Positions 7,961 to 15,585 of a DNA stretch of 64,000 nt are shown piece by piece. Under the pieces are notes generated by a model. The model saw only the letters and a program-made list of their open reading frames with translations. It made no database searches and was not told where the DNA came from. The stretch's first letter is position 1. Every line of letters starts with the position of its first letter. The DNA lies in the NCBI RefSeq assembly GCF_022288725.1, contig NZ_JAKNTA010000010.1, forward strand, positions 66,022 to 130,021, read 5' to 3'. The position numbers were made by a program, and so were the translations under genes. The stretch is from Kitasatospora sp. A2-31. GTDB taxonomy: Bacteria; Actinomycetota; Actinomycetes; Streptomycetales; Streptomycetaceae.

Positions 7961-8886
7961 GACTGCAGCACCCTCTCGGATCGACGGACGGCCCCGCTGG
8001 GGCCGGGGAGTGCGGATGCGGCGGGTTCGCGCAGGTAGGAGAGCACCAGCTCCTCCAGACCGACACGCTGCTGGCGCCAGCTGCCGCCGACCGGGGCGTC
8101 CGCGCCGCCGGTGCGCACCAACAGGTGCGACTGGACGCCGGCCCGCCGGTCGCGGACGACCGGGAGTGCGGCGGCGACCGCGTCGGCCTCGGCGGTGGGG
8201 CCGGTGAGCATCCGGTGGCCGGCCAGCAGGTCGTCCACCTCGCCGCTGACCTGGACCCGGCCGCCGACCAGCACCACCAGGTAGTCGCAGGTCTGCTCCA
8301 GCTCGGCGACGGCGTGCGAGGAGAACAGCACCGACAGGCCGTCCTCGGCGACGGCGGTCAGCAGCACGGCCATGAAGTCGTGCCGGGCCAGCGGGTCGAG
8401 AGCGGCCAACGGTTCGTCCAGCAGCAGGAGTTCCGGACGCTTGGCGAGAGCCAGGGAGAGCGAGACCTGGGCCTGCTGACCGCCGGAGAGGCGGCCGTAG
8501 CGGCTGTCCAGCGGGATGCCGAGGCCGTCCAGATGGGTACGGGCACGGGCCTCGTCCCAGCGGCGGTTCAAGCCACGGCCGATCCGCAGCAACTCACTTA
8601 CGGTGAGGCCGGGGTAGAGCGCAGCATTCTGCGCGACGAAGCCGATCCGGTCCAACGCCCCAGGAGATCCGGGAAGTTCACCGCCCAGCACCCTCAGTCT
8701 CCCCTCGGACGGGGCGGTCAGCCCGGCGGCCAGGTTGAGCAGCGTCGACTTGCCGGCGCCGTTCGGGCCCACCAGCGCCACCACGCGCCCGGACGGGACG
8801 GCCAGATGGCAGTCCCGCAGCGCCCATGAGCGACGGTAGCGCTTGCCCAGCCCGCCACAGTCGATCACCGTGTCCGGCGCCCTCAC
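7957..8886 (-). CDS. ABC transporter ATP-binding protein
   Basis: A 309-residue nucleotide-binding subunit. Walker A is GPNGAGKST near residue 40, the signature is LSGGQQAQVSLSLALAKRP, and Walker B with the catalytic Glu is LLLLDEPLAALDP. The H-loop is the His in SSHAVAEL. The C-terminal about 80 residues (after the H-loop) form the extra domain typical of YtrB/BcrA-type exporters. GTG 8886 gives a GTGA overlap with the upstream GntR gene; the longer frame to 9201 only overlaps that gene out of frame. It powers the permease encoded directly downstream, and expression should be set by the YtrA-type regulator. Confidence 0.9.
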   Translation of the reverse strand: MRAPDTVIDCGGLGKRYRRSWALRDCHLAVPSGRVVALVGPNGAGKSTLLNLAAGLTAPSEGRLRVLGGELPGSPGALDRIGFVAQNAALYPGLTVSELLRIGRGLNRRWDEARARTHLDGLGIPLDSRYGRLSGGQQAQVSLSLALAKRPELLLLDEPLAALDPLARHDFMAVLLTAVAEDGLSVLFSSHAVAELEQTCDYLVVLVGGRVQVSGEVDDLLAGHRMLTGPTAEADAVAAALPVVRDRRAGVQSHLLVRTGGADAPVGGSWRQQRVGLEELVLSYLREPAASALPGPSGAVRRSERVLQS

Positions 8887-9320
8887 GCCACCACCCCGTC
8901 GTCCCCGCTCCGCAGGTCGCGCAGTGCGTCCTCGAACACCGCGGCCATCCCCTCCTCGTCCAGCCCGGCCCCCCGCGCGGTGCGCATCCAGTCGAGCAAT
9001 CCGCTTCGCAGCGCGGCCCGTTCGCGCAGTGGCACGACGCCCGCGGGCAGACCGCGAACGAACGTGCCCTGACCACGCCGGCCGACGGCGATCCCTCGGT
9101 GTTCGAGCTCGCGGTACGCCTTGAGCACGGTGTTGGGGTTGATCGCCAGCCCCGCGACCACCTCGCGCACCCGGGGCAGCTGGTCCCCTTCCTTCAACCA
9201 CGCGAGCCGGAGAGCCTGTTCGACCTGCTGCACCAGTTGCAGGTAGGTCGGAACACCGGAGGCCGGATCCAGACGGAACTCGATGGGGCAGGATTCCTGC
9301 TCTGGTTTATCTACTTCCAT
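8883..9320 (-). CDS. GntR-family (YtrA-type) regulator
   Basis: A 145-residue repressor of the short YtrA subclass: a winged helix (residues about 20-90, with YLQLVQQVEQALRLAWLKEG, then PRVREVVAGLAINPNTVLKA and GTFV wing) and a brief helical C-terminal dimerisation tail instead of a ligand-binding domain. YtrA-type proteins control ABC transporters encoded in the same operon, often in response to cell-envelope stress, matching the two genes that follow. The GNPNT-like INPNT segment is the usual recognition-helix signature. An inverted repeat overlaps its own start codon (9311-9338), which suggests autoregulation. Confidence 0.88.
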   Translation of the reverse strand: MEVDKPEQESCPIEFRLDPASGVPTYLQLVQQVEQALRLAWLKEGDQLPRVREVVAGLAINPNTVLKAYRELEHRGIAVGRRGQGTFVRGLPAGVVPLRERAALRSGLLDWMRTARGAGLDEEGMAAVFEDALRDLRSGDDGVVA

Positions 9321-9338
9321 AGTTAATGAGTGAAGTAG
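9311..9338. promoter_or_regulatory. Inverted repeat over the GntR start codon
   Basis: CTACTTC (9311-9317) and GAAGTAG (9332-9338) form a 7-bp inverted repeat separated by 14 AT-richer bases, spanning the minus-strand ATG at 9320. The long spacer and position fit a YtrA-type operator that would block transcription of the whole GntR-ABC operon. Confidence 0.55.
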
Positions 9339-9417
9339 GTGTGTGACTGATCGTCAACCCAAGAAAGGGCAAAGGGTCGCAGCCGAGACGCTTCGTCGCT
9401 CCGGGGCGGGCGCGGGG

Positions 9418-10739
9418 TCAGGGGTTGTCCGAGCTCTTGGGAGGGTGGCCGGCGCCGCTGCTGAAGAACTGCCAGATCGTCAGCATGGCGACGATCTGTG
9501 CCACCAGGTAGGCGACCTGGACCGAGAAGGCGCGCATCTGGTAGAGGGAGAACAGCAGGCCCACCCGGGTCGGCCAGTACTGCCGCTCGCTGTGAAACGT
9601 GTCGATGTCCATCTGCAGGCTGGTCAGCGTCAGCACGAGGAGCATCAGCGACGCCGCCACGGCGGTGTTCCCGGGCGGCTGGTCGAGCAGGTGTCGGACC
9701 AGGATGTCGATCGCGACGGGCAGCGCGAACGCGGTTCCCAGGCCGAGCGCCCTCGCCGGTCCACGGCGTCCGGGCAGCGAGCGCCAGAGAACGCCCAGGG
9801 TGAACCCCGCACCGGCCCAGGTCACCTGCCAGGCGAGGAACGAGACCACGAGACTCGGCAGACCGAGGTAGGTGTAGAGGGTCGTCGTCCACGCGCTCCC
9901 CTTGACGTAGTCCTCCCACACCATGATTCCGCTCGCGGGAATCCCCACCACGCTCGCCAGGATGGCTGCACGGCGGCCGTTGTCCCACCAGTTGTCGCGC
10001 GGGCCGAGACTCAGTGCGACGTCCACGGGCGTCACCTGGGGAGGAAACGACGTGCGGGCGGAGTCGTCGGTCGGGTCGGCAGGCCATCGCTGCAGATCCA
10101 GCAACTCGCGTTCGAGGTCGCTCCTGCTCTTCCCGGATTCGTCCGACTTGCTCTGGTCCGCATGGCGCAGCTGGGAATGCAGTTCCCGATAGCACCGGGC
10201 GCGGGTCACGAGTCCGTCCCGGTCGTCCGGACCGAGGCAACACCGGATCGGACCGGGCCGATCGCCCAGTAGGCGCTGGCGAAGCACCGAATACCGCTTC
10301 CCCGCCTTGAGCAGGAGCAGGATGACAGCGATGTTGAACAGGAGCCACAGCGGTTCGAGAAGGCTGTTCGCCGCATACCACCCCAGCTCGAGGGCGACCA
10401 CGGCCGCGAAGAAGAGCGCGATCAGGAGCTTGTCGCGGCGCCCCGGCTCCAACCAGGTCGAGGACGCACTCGGACAGGCCCTCAGGACGGCTGCGACGGC
10501 AAGTCCCGTCAGCACCCACGACCAGTGGAAGTACGCCCACGTCGGGACCTCGCGGGGCAGCCAGTCGAGATCCCGCCCCAGGGCCCCGAGGTGGTCGGGG
10601 CCGTAGGTCGGGCTCAGTCTCTCGTGCAGCCAGGACGCGCGCTGCCAGTCCCGTTCGGTCGCCCACACGTAGCAGCCGATGACGGCTACGGACACGGGCA
10701 GGAGTCCGAAGGTCCACCGCGACGGCGGGACGGCCCCCC
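9418..10739 (-). pseudogene. C-terminal half of frameshifted membrane protein
   Basis: This frame continues the protein begun at 11921 but is shifted by one base at the G6 tract (C6 on the plus strand, 10734-10739). It encodes about 430 residues with roughly nine membrane helices: WTFGLLPVSVAVIGCYVWA, FHWSWVLTGLAVAAVL, LLIALFFAAVVALELGWY and LWLLFNIAVILLLLK, then a charged cytoplasmic block, then five more near the C-terminus. No start codon with a ribosome site lies at its 5' edge, so it is not an independent gene. Adding one G would fuse both halves into a protein of about 830 residues. The architecture recalls an actinobacterial membrane family of unknown function (DUF6185, named tentatively). 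It may be a real disruption or a sequencing error in the homopolymer. Confidence 0.65.
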
Positions 10740-11921
10740 GTCCACGGACCCGCTGCGGAACATCCGTGAGGCCCAGGCCGCGATCCCCACCAGCCAGATC
10801 CAGAGTACGACCGTCCCCACGAGCGTGATGGTCAGGAGAGCGCGGCCGTCGATCGCGGCGGATCCGGAGAAGAGCTCCGGCGGCAGCCCGAAGAGCTGCG
10901 GTGCACGGACCACCAGGAACGCCTCGACGCCGGCCACCGAGACGGCCAGCAGTGTCGCAGCGGTGGGCCTGGCGAGGAGTACCAGCAGCCACCCCACTGC
11001 GAGACAGAGGAGGGAATCGTCCCTACCGTCACCCGGCTCCCCCAGCGTCAGCCCCGACACCCCGACCAGCAGGACGGCGGTAGCCGCGCTGACGCCGCCC
11101 CAGTGCATGAGCGTGAGGCTGGCGGATCTCCCCGCCACCGCGCCGGACGCGAGGAACGCCCGTCGTGCCAGGACGACGGCGAGCAGTGAAACGCCCAACC
11201 ACCAGGCGAGACCACCGAAGCTGCTGAGCTCCCGCCACGGCGAGTCGTTCGCACGCGCCGCCAGCGCCTGCTGCCACGGTGGAAGCAGGTACACCTCCAC
11301 CGCGGGAGCCGGCGACCCCGACGGAGTGACCCACGCGAGGGTTTCGGAGTCGCTCTCGGACGGGGCGACGCGCAGCCGCGTCACGTCGATTCCGTTGGGG
11401 TCGACCTCGACGCGCTTCCACCACGCCGCCTGGAGGGCGCTGGGCCGTTCGAGGGTCACTCCCCAGTGTGCCCCCTGCGTCTCGATCCTCCAGGGGCCGA
11501 CGTAGTAGAAGTCGCCTCGGTCGAGCCACGAGAACGCTTCGTAGTGGACGGTGGTGGTGTTTCCGGCTGCCGTCACCCTGGGGTGCCGCGGAATCCACTC
11601 GTCGTAGCGCGTCGTGGAGAACTCCCCCTGCTGCCGGACGAGGCACCGCATGGCCCGGCGGTACTCGTCCGATGCCACGCTCAGCTTCAGGTCGGCGGCG
11701 TACTTCCACTCCTGGGGGACCTCGATCGTCATCACCGAGCGGGCCCGTACGTAGGTGAGATCCCGGTGGTCCAGGGCGATGGAAGCCGTGACCCGGGCCG
11801 CTGCCAGCTGCTGGACCTCGCACCGGTCCTCGTCGGCCGCCGCGGCCGGGCGCGCGGAGACGGACAGAAGTGCGGCGAGAATCGCCAGGCATCCCCACGC
11901 CTGCACGGAGAGGTGCTTCAC
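10686..11921 (-). CDS. N-terminal half of frameshifted membrane protein
   Basis: This 411-residue frame has a proper start at 11921 and a signal peptide (WGCLAILAALLSVSARPAAAA). It then has about 180 residues of probable extracytoplasmic beta-rich domain (with HRDLTYVRARSVMTIEVP and conserved Trp/Tyr positions) and about five transmembrane helices from residue 225 on. After GSVDGG the frame runs out into Arg/Ser/Pro-rich text and stops at 10686, while the homologous membrane continuation is found one frame over starting at the same place. I therefore treat it as the 5' part of one gene broken at 10734-10739. Function is unknown; the receptor-like ectodomain plus many helices suggests envelope sensing or transport (speculative). 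Tentative family resemblance: DUF6185. Confidence 0.65.
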   Translation of the reverse strand: MKHLSVQAWGCLAILAALLSVSARPAAAADEDRCEVQQLAAARVTASIALDHRDLTYVRARSVMTIEVPQEWKYAADLKLSVASDEYRRAMRCLVRQQGEFSTTRYDEWIPRHPRVTAAGNTTTVHYEAFSWLDRGDFYYVGPWRIETQGAHWGVTLERPSALQAAWWKRVEVDPNGIDVTRLRVAPSESDSETLAWVTPSGSPAPAVEVYLLPPWQQALAARANDSPWRELSSFGGLAWWLGVSLLAVVLARRAFLASGAVAGRSASLTLMHWGGVSAATAVLLVGVSGLTLGEPGDGRDDSLLCLAVGWLLVLLARPTAATLLAVSVAGVEAFLVVRAPQLFGLPPELFSGSAAIDGRALLTITLVGTVVLWIWLVGIAAWASRMFRSGSVDGGPSRRRGGPSDSCPCP

Positions 11922-12121
11922 GAACCTTGGTATGACTCGCCCCCCAGTTCAGATCTTGCACGAACCAGACAGGATTCGGAGCGAAGTCTGCACCCGGCGG
12001 GGCGCGGGTCACCCCCTCGACCGGCCGGTCGGGGCGCAGAGATCACCCGCAAGGCGGCGTCGGGCCGAAGGGGGATCACGGTGCCGGGTCGGCAGCACGC
12101 GGTAGGCGCCTCACACCGGCG

Positions 12122-12160
12122 CCCGGGGCGGACCGGCGACGACCGCCGGTCCGCCCCGGG
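12122..12160. terminator. Perfect 17-bp stem terminator
   Basis: Arms 12122-12138 and 12144-12160 are exact reverse complements over loop ACGAC. The hairpin lies about 20 bases past the stop of the minus-strand APC permease gene and should end its transcript. Confidence 0.8.
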
Positions 12161-12181
12161 CCGATCCCCGGGAGCGGCGTC

Positions 12182-14146
12182 CTACCCCACGTGGACGCGG
12201 GGGCGGCGCGAGCGGTCGGGCTCGGCCTCCCGCAGCACCTCGCGGGTGACCGGGGCGACCTCGCCCTGCCCGAGCAGGAAGAACCGGAAGAACTGGGCGA
12301 ACGGGTTGCCCTCGGTCCACTCGAAGTAGATGTGCGGCTGTTCCCCGGTACGGTCACGGATCGACAGGAGCAGGGCGCCGAGGGCGTTCGGCACGCTGGA
12401 GTGCTCCAGGGACAGCACGCGGTAGCGGCCGTGCAGCACCTCGCCGCGAACCGTCAGCGCCGCCTCGAACTCGGACGGGTCGCGGACCGTCACCTCGACG
12501 AAGACCAGGTCGTCCTCGGCCGGGATGTCGTTGTCAGCGCGGATCTGGCGCTTCTTCTCCTGGTACTCCGCGAGGTCGCGGCTGCTCGGCTCGTTGGCGA
12601 TCAGGCGCAACGGCCGGTGCGTGTAGTCGCGGATGAAGCGCTCGGCCGCCTCGTCGAAGGTGACGTCGGTGACCCGCAGTTCGAAGGCCCGGCGCAGCCG
12701 GGAGAGCAGCGAGACGAGGATGATGCCGGCGATGAAGCAGGCGCCGATCTTCACGCCGTCTGGGCGTTCGGCGATGTTGATCGCGGTGGTGTAGAGGAAC
12801 ACCGCGGCGATCAGGGCGAAGCCGACGGTCCAGTTGCGCTGGCGGGCCTTGTGGGCGGCGATGGTCACCGCGATGGCGGCGGAGCTGATCAGGACCAGCA
12901 CGCCGGTGGCGTACGCGCCGCCCTGGGCGTCCACGTCGGCGTCGAAGATCCAGGTGACCAGGAAGCCGATCAGGGTCAGCACGATCACCATCGGCCGCAC
13001 GGCCCGCGCCCAGTGCGGCGCCATGCCGTAGCGGGGCAGGTAGCGGGGCAGCAGGTTGAGCATGCCGGCCATCGCCGAGGCGCCGGCGAACCAGAGGATC
13101 AGGATGGTCGAGAGGTCGTAGACGCTGCCGAAGGCGCTGCCCAGGTTCTCGTGGGCCAGGTACGCGAGCGCCCGCCCGTTCGCCTCCCCACCGGGCTCGA
13201 ACGCCTCCTTGGGGATCAGCAGGGTGGTGATGAAGCTGGTGGTGATCAGGAACGCGCTCATGATCAGCGCGGCCGTGGTGAGCAGCTTCCGCGTTCCGCG
13301 GATGCGGCCGGTGGGCTTCTCCTCGGTGTCGTCCGGGTCGCCCTCCACGTGCGGCATCACGGCGACGCCGGTCTCGAAGCCGGAGAGGCCCAGGGCCAGC
13401 TTGGGGAACACCACCAGGGCGACGCCGATCATCACGAAGACGTTGCCGTGCTCGGCGGTCAGCGCGTCCGACCAGTCGGTCACGACGTGCGGGGCCTGCA
13501 GGACGTGCCAGAGGCCGTTCACCACCACGACGACGTTCAGCGCGAGATAGACGCCGACGAGCGCCACCGCCAGACCCATCGCCTCGCTGAAGCCCTTGAG
13601 GAACACGCCGCCGAGCAGGGCGACCAGCAGCAGCGTGATCAACACCTGCTTGCCCGACAGTGCGCTGCTCAGGTGCGGGTTCTCCACCAGGTGCGCGGTG
13701 GCGTCGGCGGCCGAGAGGGTGATGGTGATCATGAAGTCGGTCGCCGCGAAGCCCAGCAGCGCGAGGACGAAGAGCTTGCCCTGCCAGAACGACAGCAGCC
13801 GCTCCAGCATGGCGATCGAGCCCTCGCCGTGCGGGCTCTCCTTGGCCACCCGCCGGTAGACCGGCAGTGCGCCCGCCAGGGTGACGATCACCAGCACGAT
13901 GGTCGCGATCGGGGAGAGCAGACCGGCCGCCAGGGCGGCGATGCCCGGCTGGTAGCCGAGCGTGGAGAAGTAGTCCAGACCGGTCAGGCACATCACCCGC
14001 CACCACCGGGCGCCCTTGTGCTCGACCGGCGTCTGGGCGTGCGGGCCCGGATGCTGCTTCGCCATGTCGGAGAGGCCTTCGAGCAGCCACGCGCGGAATC
14101 TCCCGCCGCGCGCCGAAGGTATCGCCCCCGTGTCAGCCGAACTCAC
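12182..14146 (-). CDS. APC-superfamily permease with soluble C-terminal domain
   Basis: A 654-residue membrane transporter. After a soluble N-terminus, the segment WWRVMCLTGLDYFSTLGYQP begins the APC fold, and about 12 hydrophobic helices extend to near residue 480. The remaining 170 residues are hydrophilic and include a run of VFVEVTVRDPSEFEAALTV and HIYFEWTEGNPFAQFFRFFL, a cytoplasmic regulatory domain. The layout resembles large APC/KUP-like permeases found widely in streptomycetes and annotated as amino acid transporters; the substrate (amino acid or potassium) cannot be decided here. GTG 14146 has AGGAG six bases upstream and is preferred to ATG 14065 or the long frame to 14398. It is monocistronic with its own terminator. 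Confidence 0.82.
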   Translation of the reverse strand: MSSADTGAIPSARGGRFRAWLLEGLSDMAKQHPGPHAQTPVEHKGARWWRVMCLTGLDYFSTLGYQPGIAALAAGLLSPIATIVLVIVTLAGALPVYRRVAKESPHGEGSIAMLERLLSFWQGKLFVLALLGFAATDFMITITLSAADATAHLVENPHLSSALSGKQVLITLLLVALLGGVFLKGFSEAMGLAVALVGVYLALNVVVVVNGLWHVLQAPHVVTDWSDALTAEHGNVFVMIGVALVVFPKLALGLSGFETGVAVMPHVEGDPDDTEEKPTGRIRGTRKLLTTAALIMSAFLITTSFITTLLIPKEAFEPGGEANGRALAYLAHENLGSAFGSVYDLSTILILWFAGASAMAGMLNLLPRYLPRYGMAPHWARAVRPMVIVLTLIGFLVTWIFDADVDAQGGAYATGVLVLISSAAIAVTIAAHKARQRNWTVGFALIAAVFLYTTAINIAERPDGVKIGACFIAGIILVSLLSRLRRAFELRVTDVTFDEAAERFIRDYTHRPLRLIANEPSSRDLAEYQEKKRQIRADNDIPAEDDLVFVEVTVRDPSEFEAALTVRGEVLHGRYRVLSLEHSSVPNALGALLLSIRDRTGEQPHIYFEWTEGNPFAQFFRFFLLGQGEVAPVTREVLREAEPDRSRRPRVHVG

Positions 14147-14434
14147 CCTGTGCTCCTGTCCGAGTCGCTCCCCGTGCGCCACCAGGCCCGATGGCAAGGC
14201 GACAGGGTACGCGAGCACCTGTTCGGCCCCGCGCCCGGTACCGCCCCGGCGGACGGAGGTCCGCCTGCCCGGCCCGCCTGCCCGGCCCGTCCGTCCCTCC
14301 GCCCGTCTGCGCCATCGGCCTGCGCCGCCGCGGGACCGGCCCCGCGGCCCTCGGAGCCCCGGTCCGCCCGGCGCCCGCCATCCGCCCGGTCCCGTCACGG
14401 CCGGTACCCGGCCCCGCCCGGCCCCGCGGGAACC

Positions 14435-14518
14435 GGGGGCGCGTTGGTCGGGGGCGCGTTGGTCGGGAGCGCGGATCGGGGGTGCCGATCGGAGGCGCGG
14501 ATCGGGGGTGCTGATCGG
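14435..14518. repeat. Short tandem repeats upstream of ATP-grasp gene
   Basis: GGGGGCGCGTTGGTC occurs twice back to back (14435-14449, 14450-14464). Two 26-base units of the form GCGCGGATCGGGGGTGC plus GATCGG follow (14467-14492 and 14493-14518, three mismatches). The GATCGG core recurs at regular spacing just upstream of the ATP-grasp start, so protein binding is possible; coding is not. Confidence 0.65.
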
Positions 14519-14559
14519 GCGTTTTGATCAATCGCGGGTCGAGCCGGTTTGATGTGCCC

Positions 14560-15510
14560 GTGTTCACGGATGCAGTAGTACTGATGACCGATCAGGGCGA
14601 GACCGAGGGGAGCCGGGCGGCGCTGGCCCAGGCCGTGCTCCGCCTGACCGGGTCCGATCCGATATGCCTGGACGCGCGGGACTTCACCGCGTCCGGGCCC
14701 GGCCGGGCGGAGATCGTGGCGGACCGGCTGGTCCTCGAAGCCGACGGCGTGCGGGTGGTGGACCCGGCCGCCGTCGTCGTCTACGAGATACCGCCGGCCG
14801 GTCGTCCCGCGTTGGAGCCGCTCCAGGACGTGCTGGCCCGCTCCGGAGTGCCGTGCCTCGGCACCGGCGCCGGCGCCTGGCGGACCGCCAGCGACAAGGA
14901 GGCGATGGTGAAGGCGTTCGCGGCGGCCGGCGTCGCGCAGATGCCGTCGCTCTGCCTCCCGCCCGACGCCGGGGAGGCGGCGGTGCTGGACGCCTTCACC
15001 GAACTGGGCGGCGACGTGTGGGCGCGCCCCGTGTCGGGGATGGGCGGCCAGGACGTCTTCCACGTCACCGACGAGGCCGTGCTCCGGCAGGCGGCGCGAC
15101 GCTACGCGGCCGCGGGGCAGCGCTGGCTGCTGACCAGCGACGCCCGCAACTACAACCCCGACGGCCTGCGCCACCAGTACCGGGTCGTGGTGCTGCAGGG
15201 ACGGGTGATCTTGGTGGCCGAGCACGTCCAGCCGGACTCCGACGCGCCGTGCAACGTCGCCCAGGGCGCCACCTCCACCCCGCTGCCCCCCGACGCCCTC
15301 CCCGGCCACCTCCACGCGTTGGCCGCCGCAGCCGCGGAGGCCGTCGGCCTCCCGTACGCCGGCCTCGACCTGGCCGCCGAGAGCGGCGGGGGGGTCTTCG
15401 AGATCAACGTCCACCCGGCGTTCGGCGCGAGCGGGGCGCTGGAGGGCCTGGCCGTGCCCTATGTCCAGGCTCACCTCGACCTCGCCGCCGCCGCGGCGTC
15501 CGCCGTCTGA
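14560..15510 (+). CDS. ATP-grasp (RimK/GshB-like) ligase, paralogue 1
   Basis: A 316-residue ATP-grasp enzyme that should activate a carboxylate as acyl phosphate and ligate an amine. The substrate domain occupies about 1-95 (MTDQGETEGSR near residue 9). The ATP-binding region includes TASDKEAMVKAFAAAGV, GGDVWARPVSGMGGQDVF (P-loop-like grasp segment) and LRHQYRVVVLQGRV. The metal-binding end is LDLAAESGGGVFEINVHP, with Glu and Asn as Mg ligands. Start choice: GTG 14560 places the first residue eight positions before MTD, exactly as in the paralogue at 31813; no strong ribosome site is visible, so the mRNA may be leaderless. The two proteins align along their whole length. The acceptor substrate is unknown, and no RiPP precursor is adjacent. 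Confidence 0.82.
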   Translation: MFTDAVVLMTDQGETEGSRAALAQAVLRLTGSDPICLDARDFTASGPGRAEIVADRLVLEADGVRVVDPAAVVVYEIPPAGRPALEPLQDVLARSGVPCLGTGAGAWRTASDKEAMVKAFAAAGVAQMPSLCLPPDAGEAAVLDAFTELGGDVWARPVSGMGGQDVFHVTDEAVLRQAARRYAAAGQRWLLTSDARNYNPDGLRHQYRVVVLQGRVILVAEHVQPDSDAPCNVAQGATSTPLPPDALPGHLHALAAAAAEAVGLPYAGLDLAAESGGGVFEINVHPAFGASGALEGLAVPYVQAHLDLAAAAASAV

Positions 15511-15527
15511 CCCCCGCACGCCGCACC

Positions 15528-15553
15528 CGCCGGCCGGCACCCCCCGGCCGGCG
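15528..15553. terminator. Bidirectional hairpin terminator
   Basis: Arms 15528-15537 and 15544-15553 pair over six bases between convergent genes (ATP-grasp, plus; VWA protein, minus). No U-tract is present. Confidence 0.65.
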
Positions 15554-15585
15554 CCGTCCGGTCGAACCCGCCCCGGCCGGTCGGG

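Noticed and set aside
12191..14527. 778-codon plus-strand ORF opposite the APC permease
   Set aside because: Composition is typical shadow (His/Gln/Gly/Arg rich), and the minus-strand frame encodes a clear 12-helix permease.
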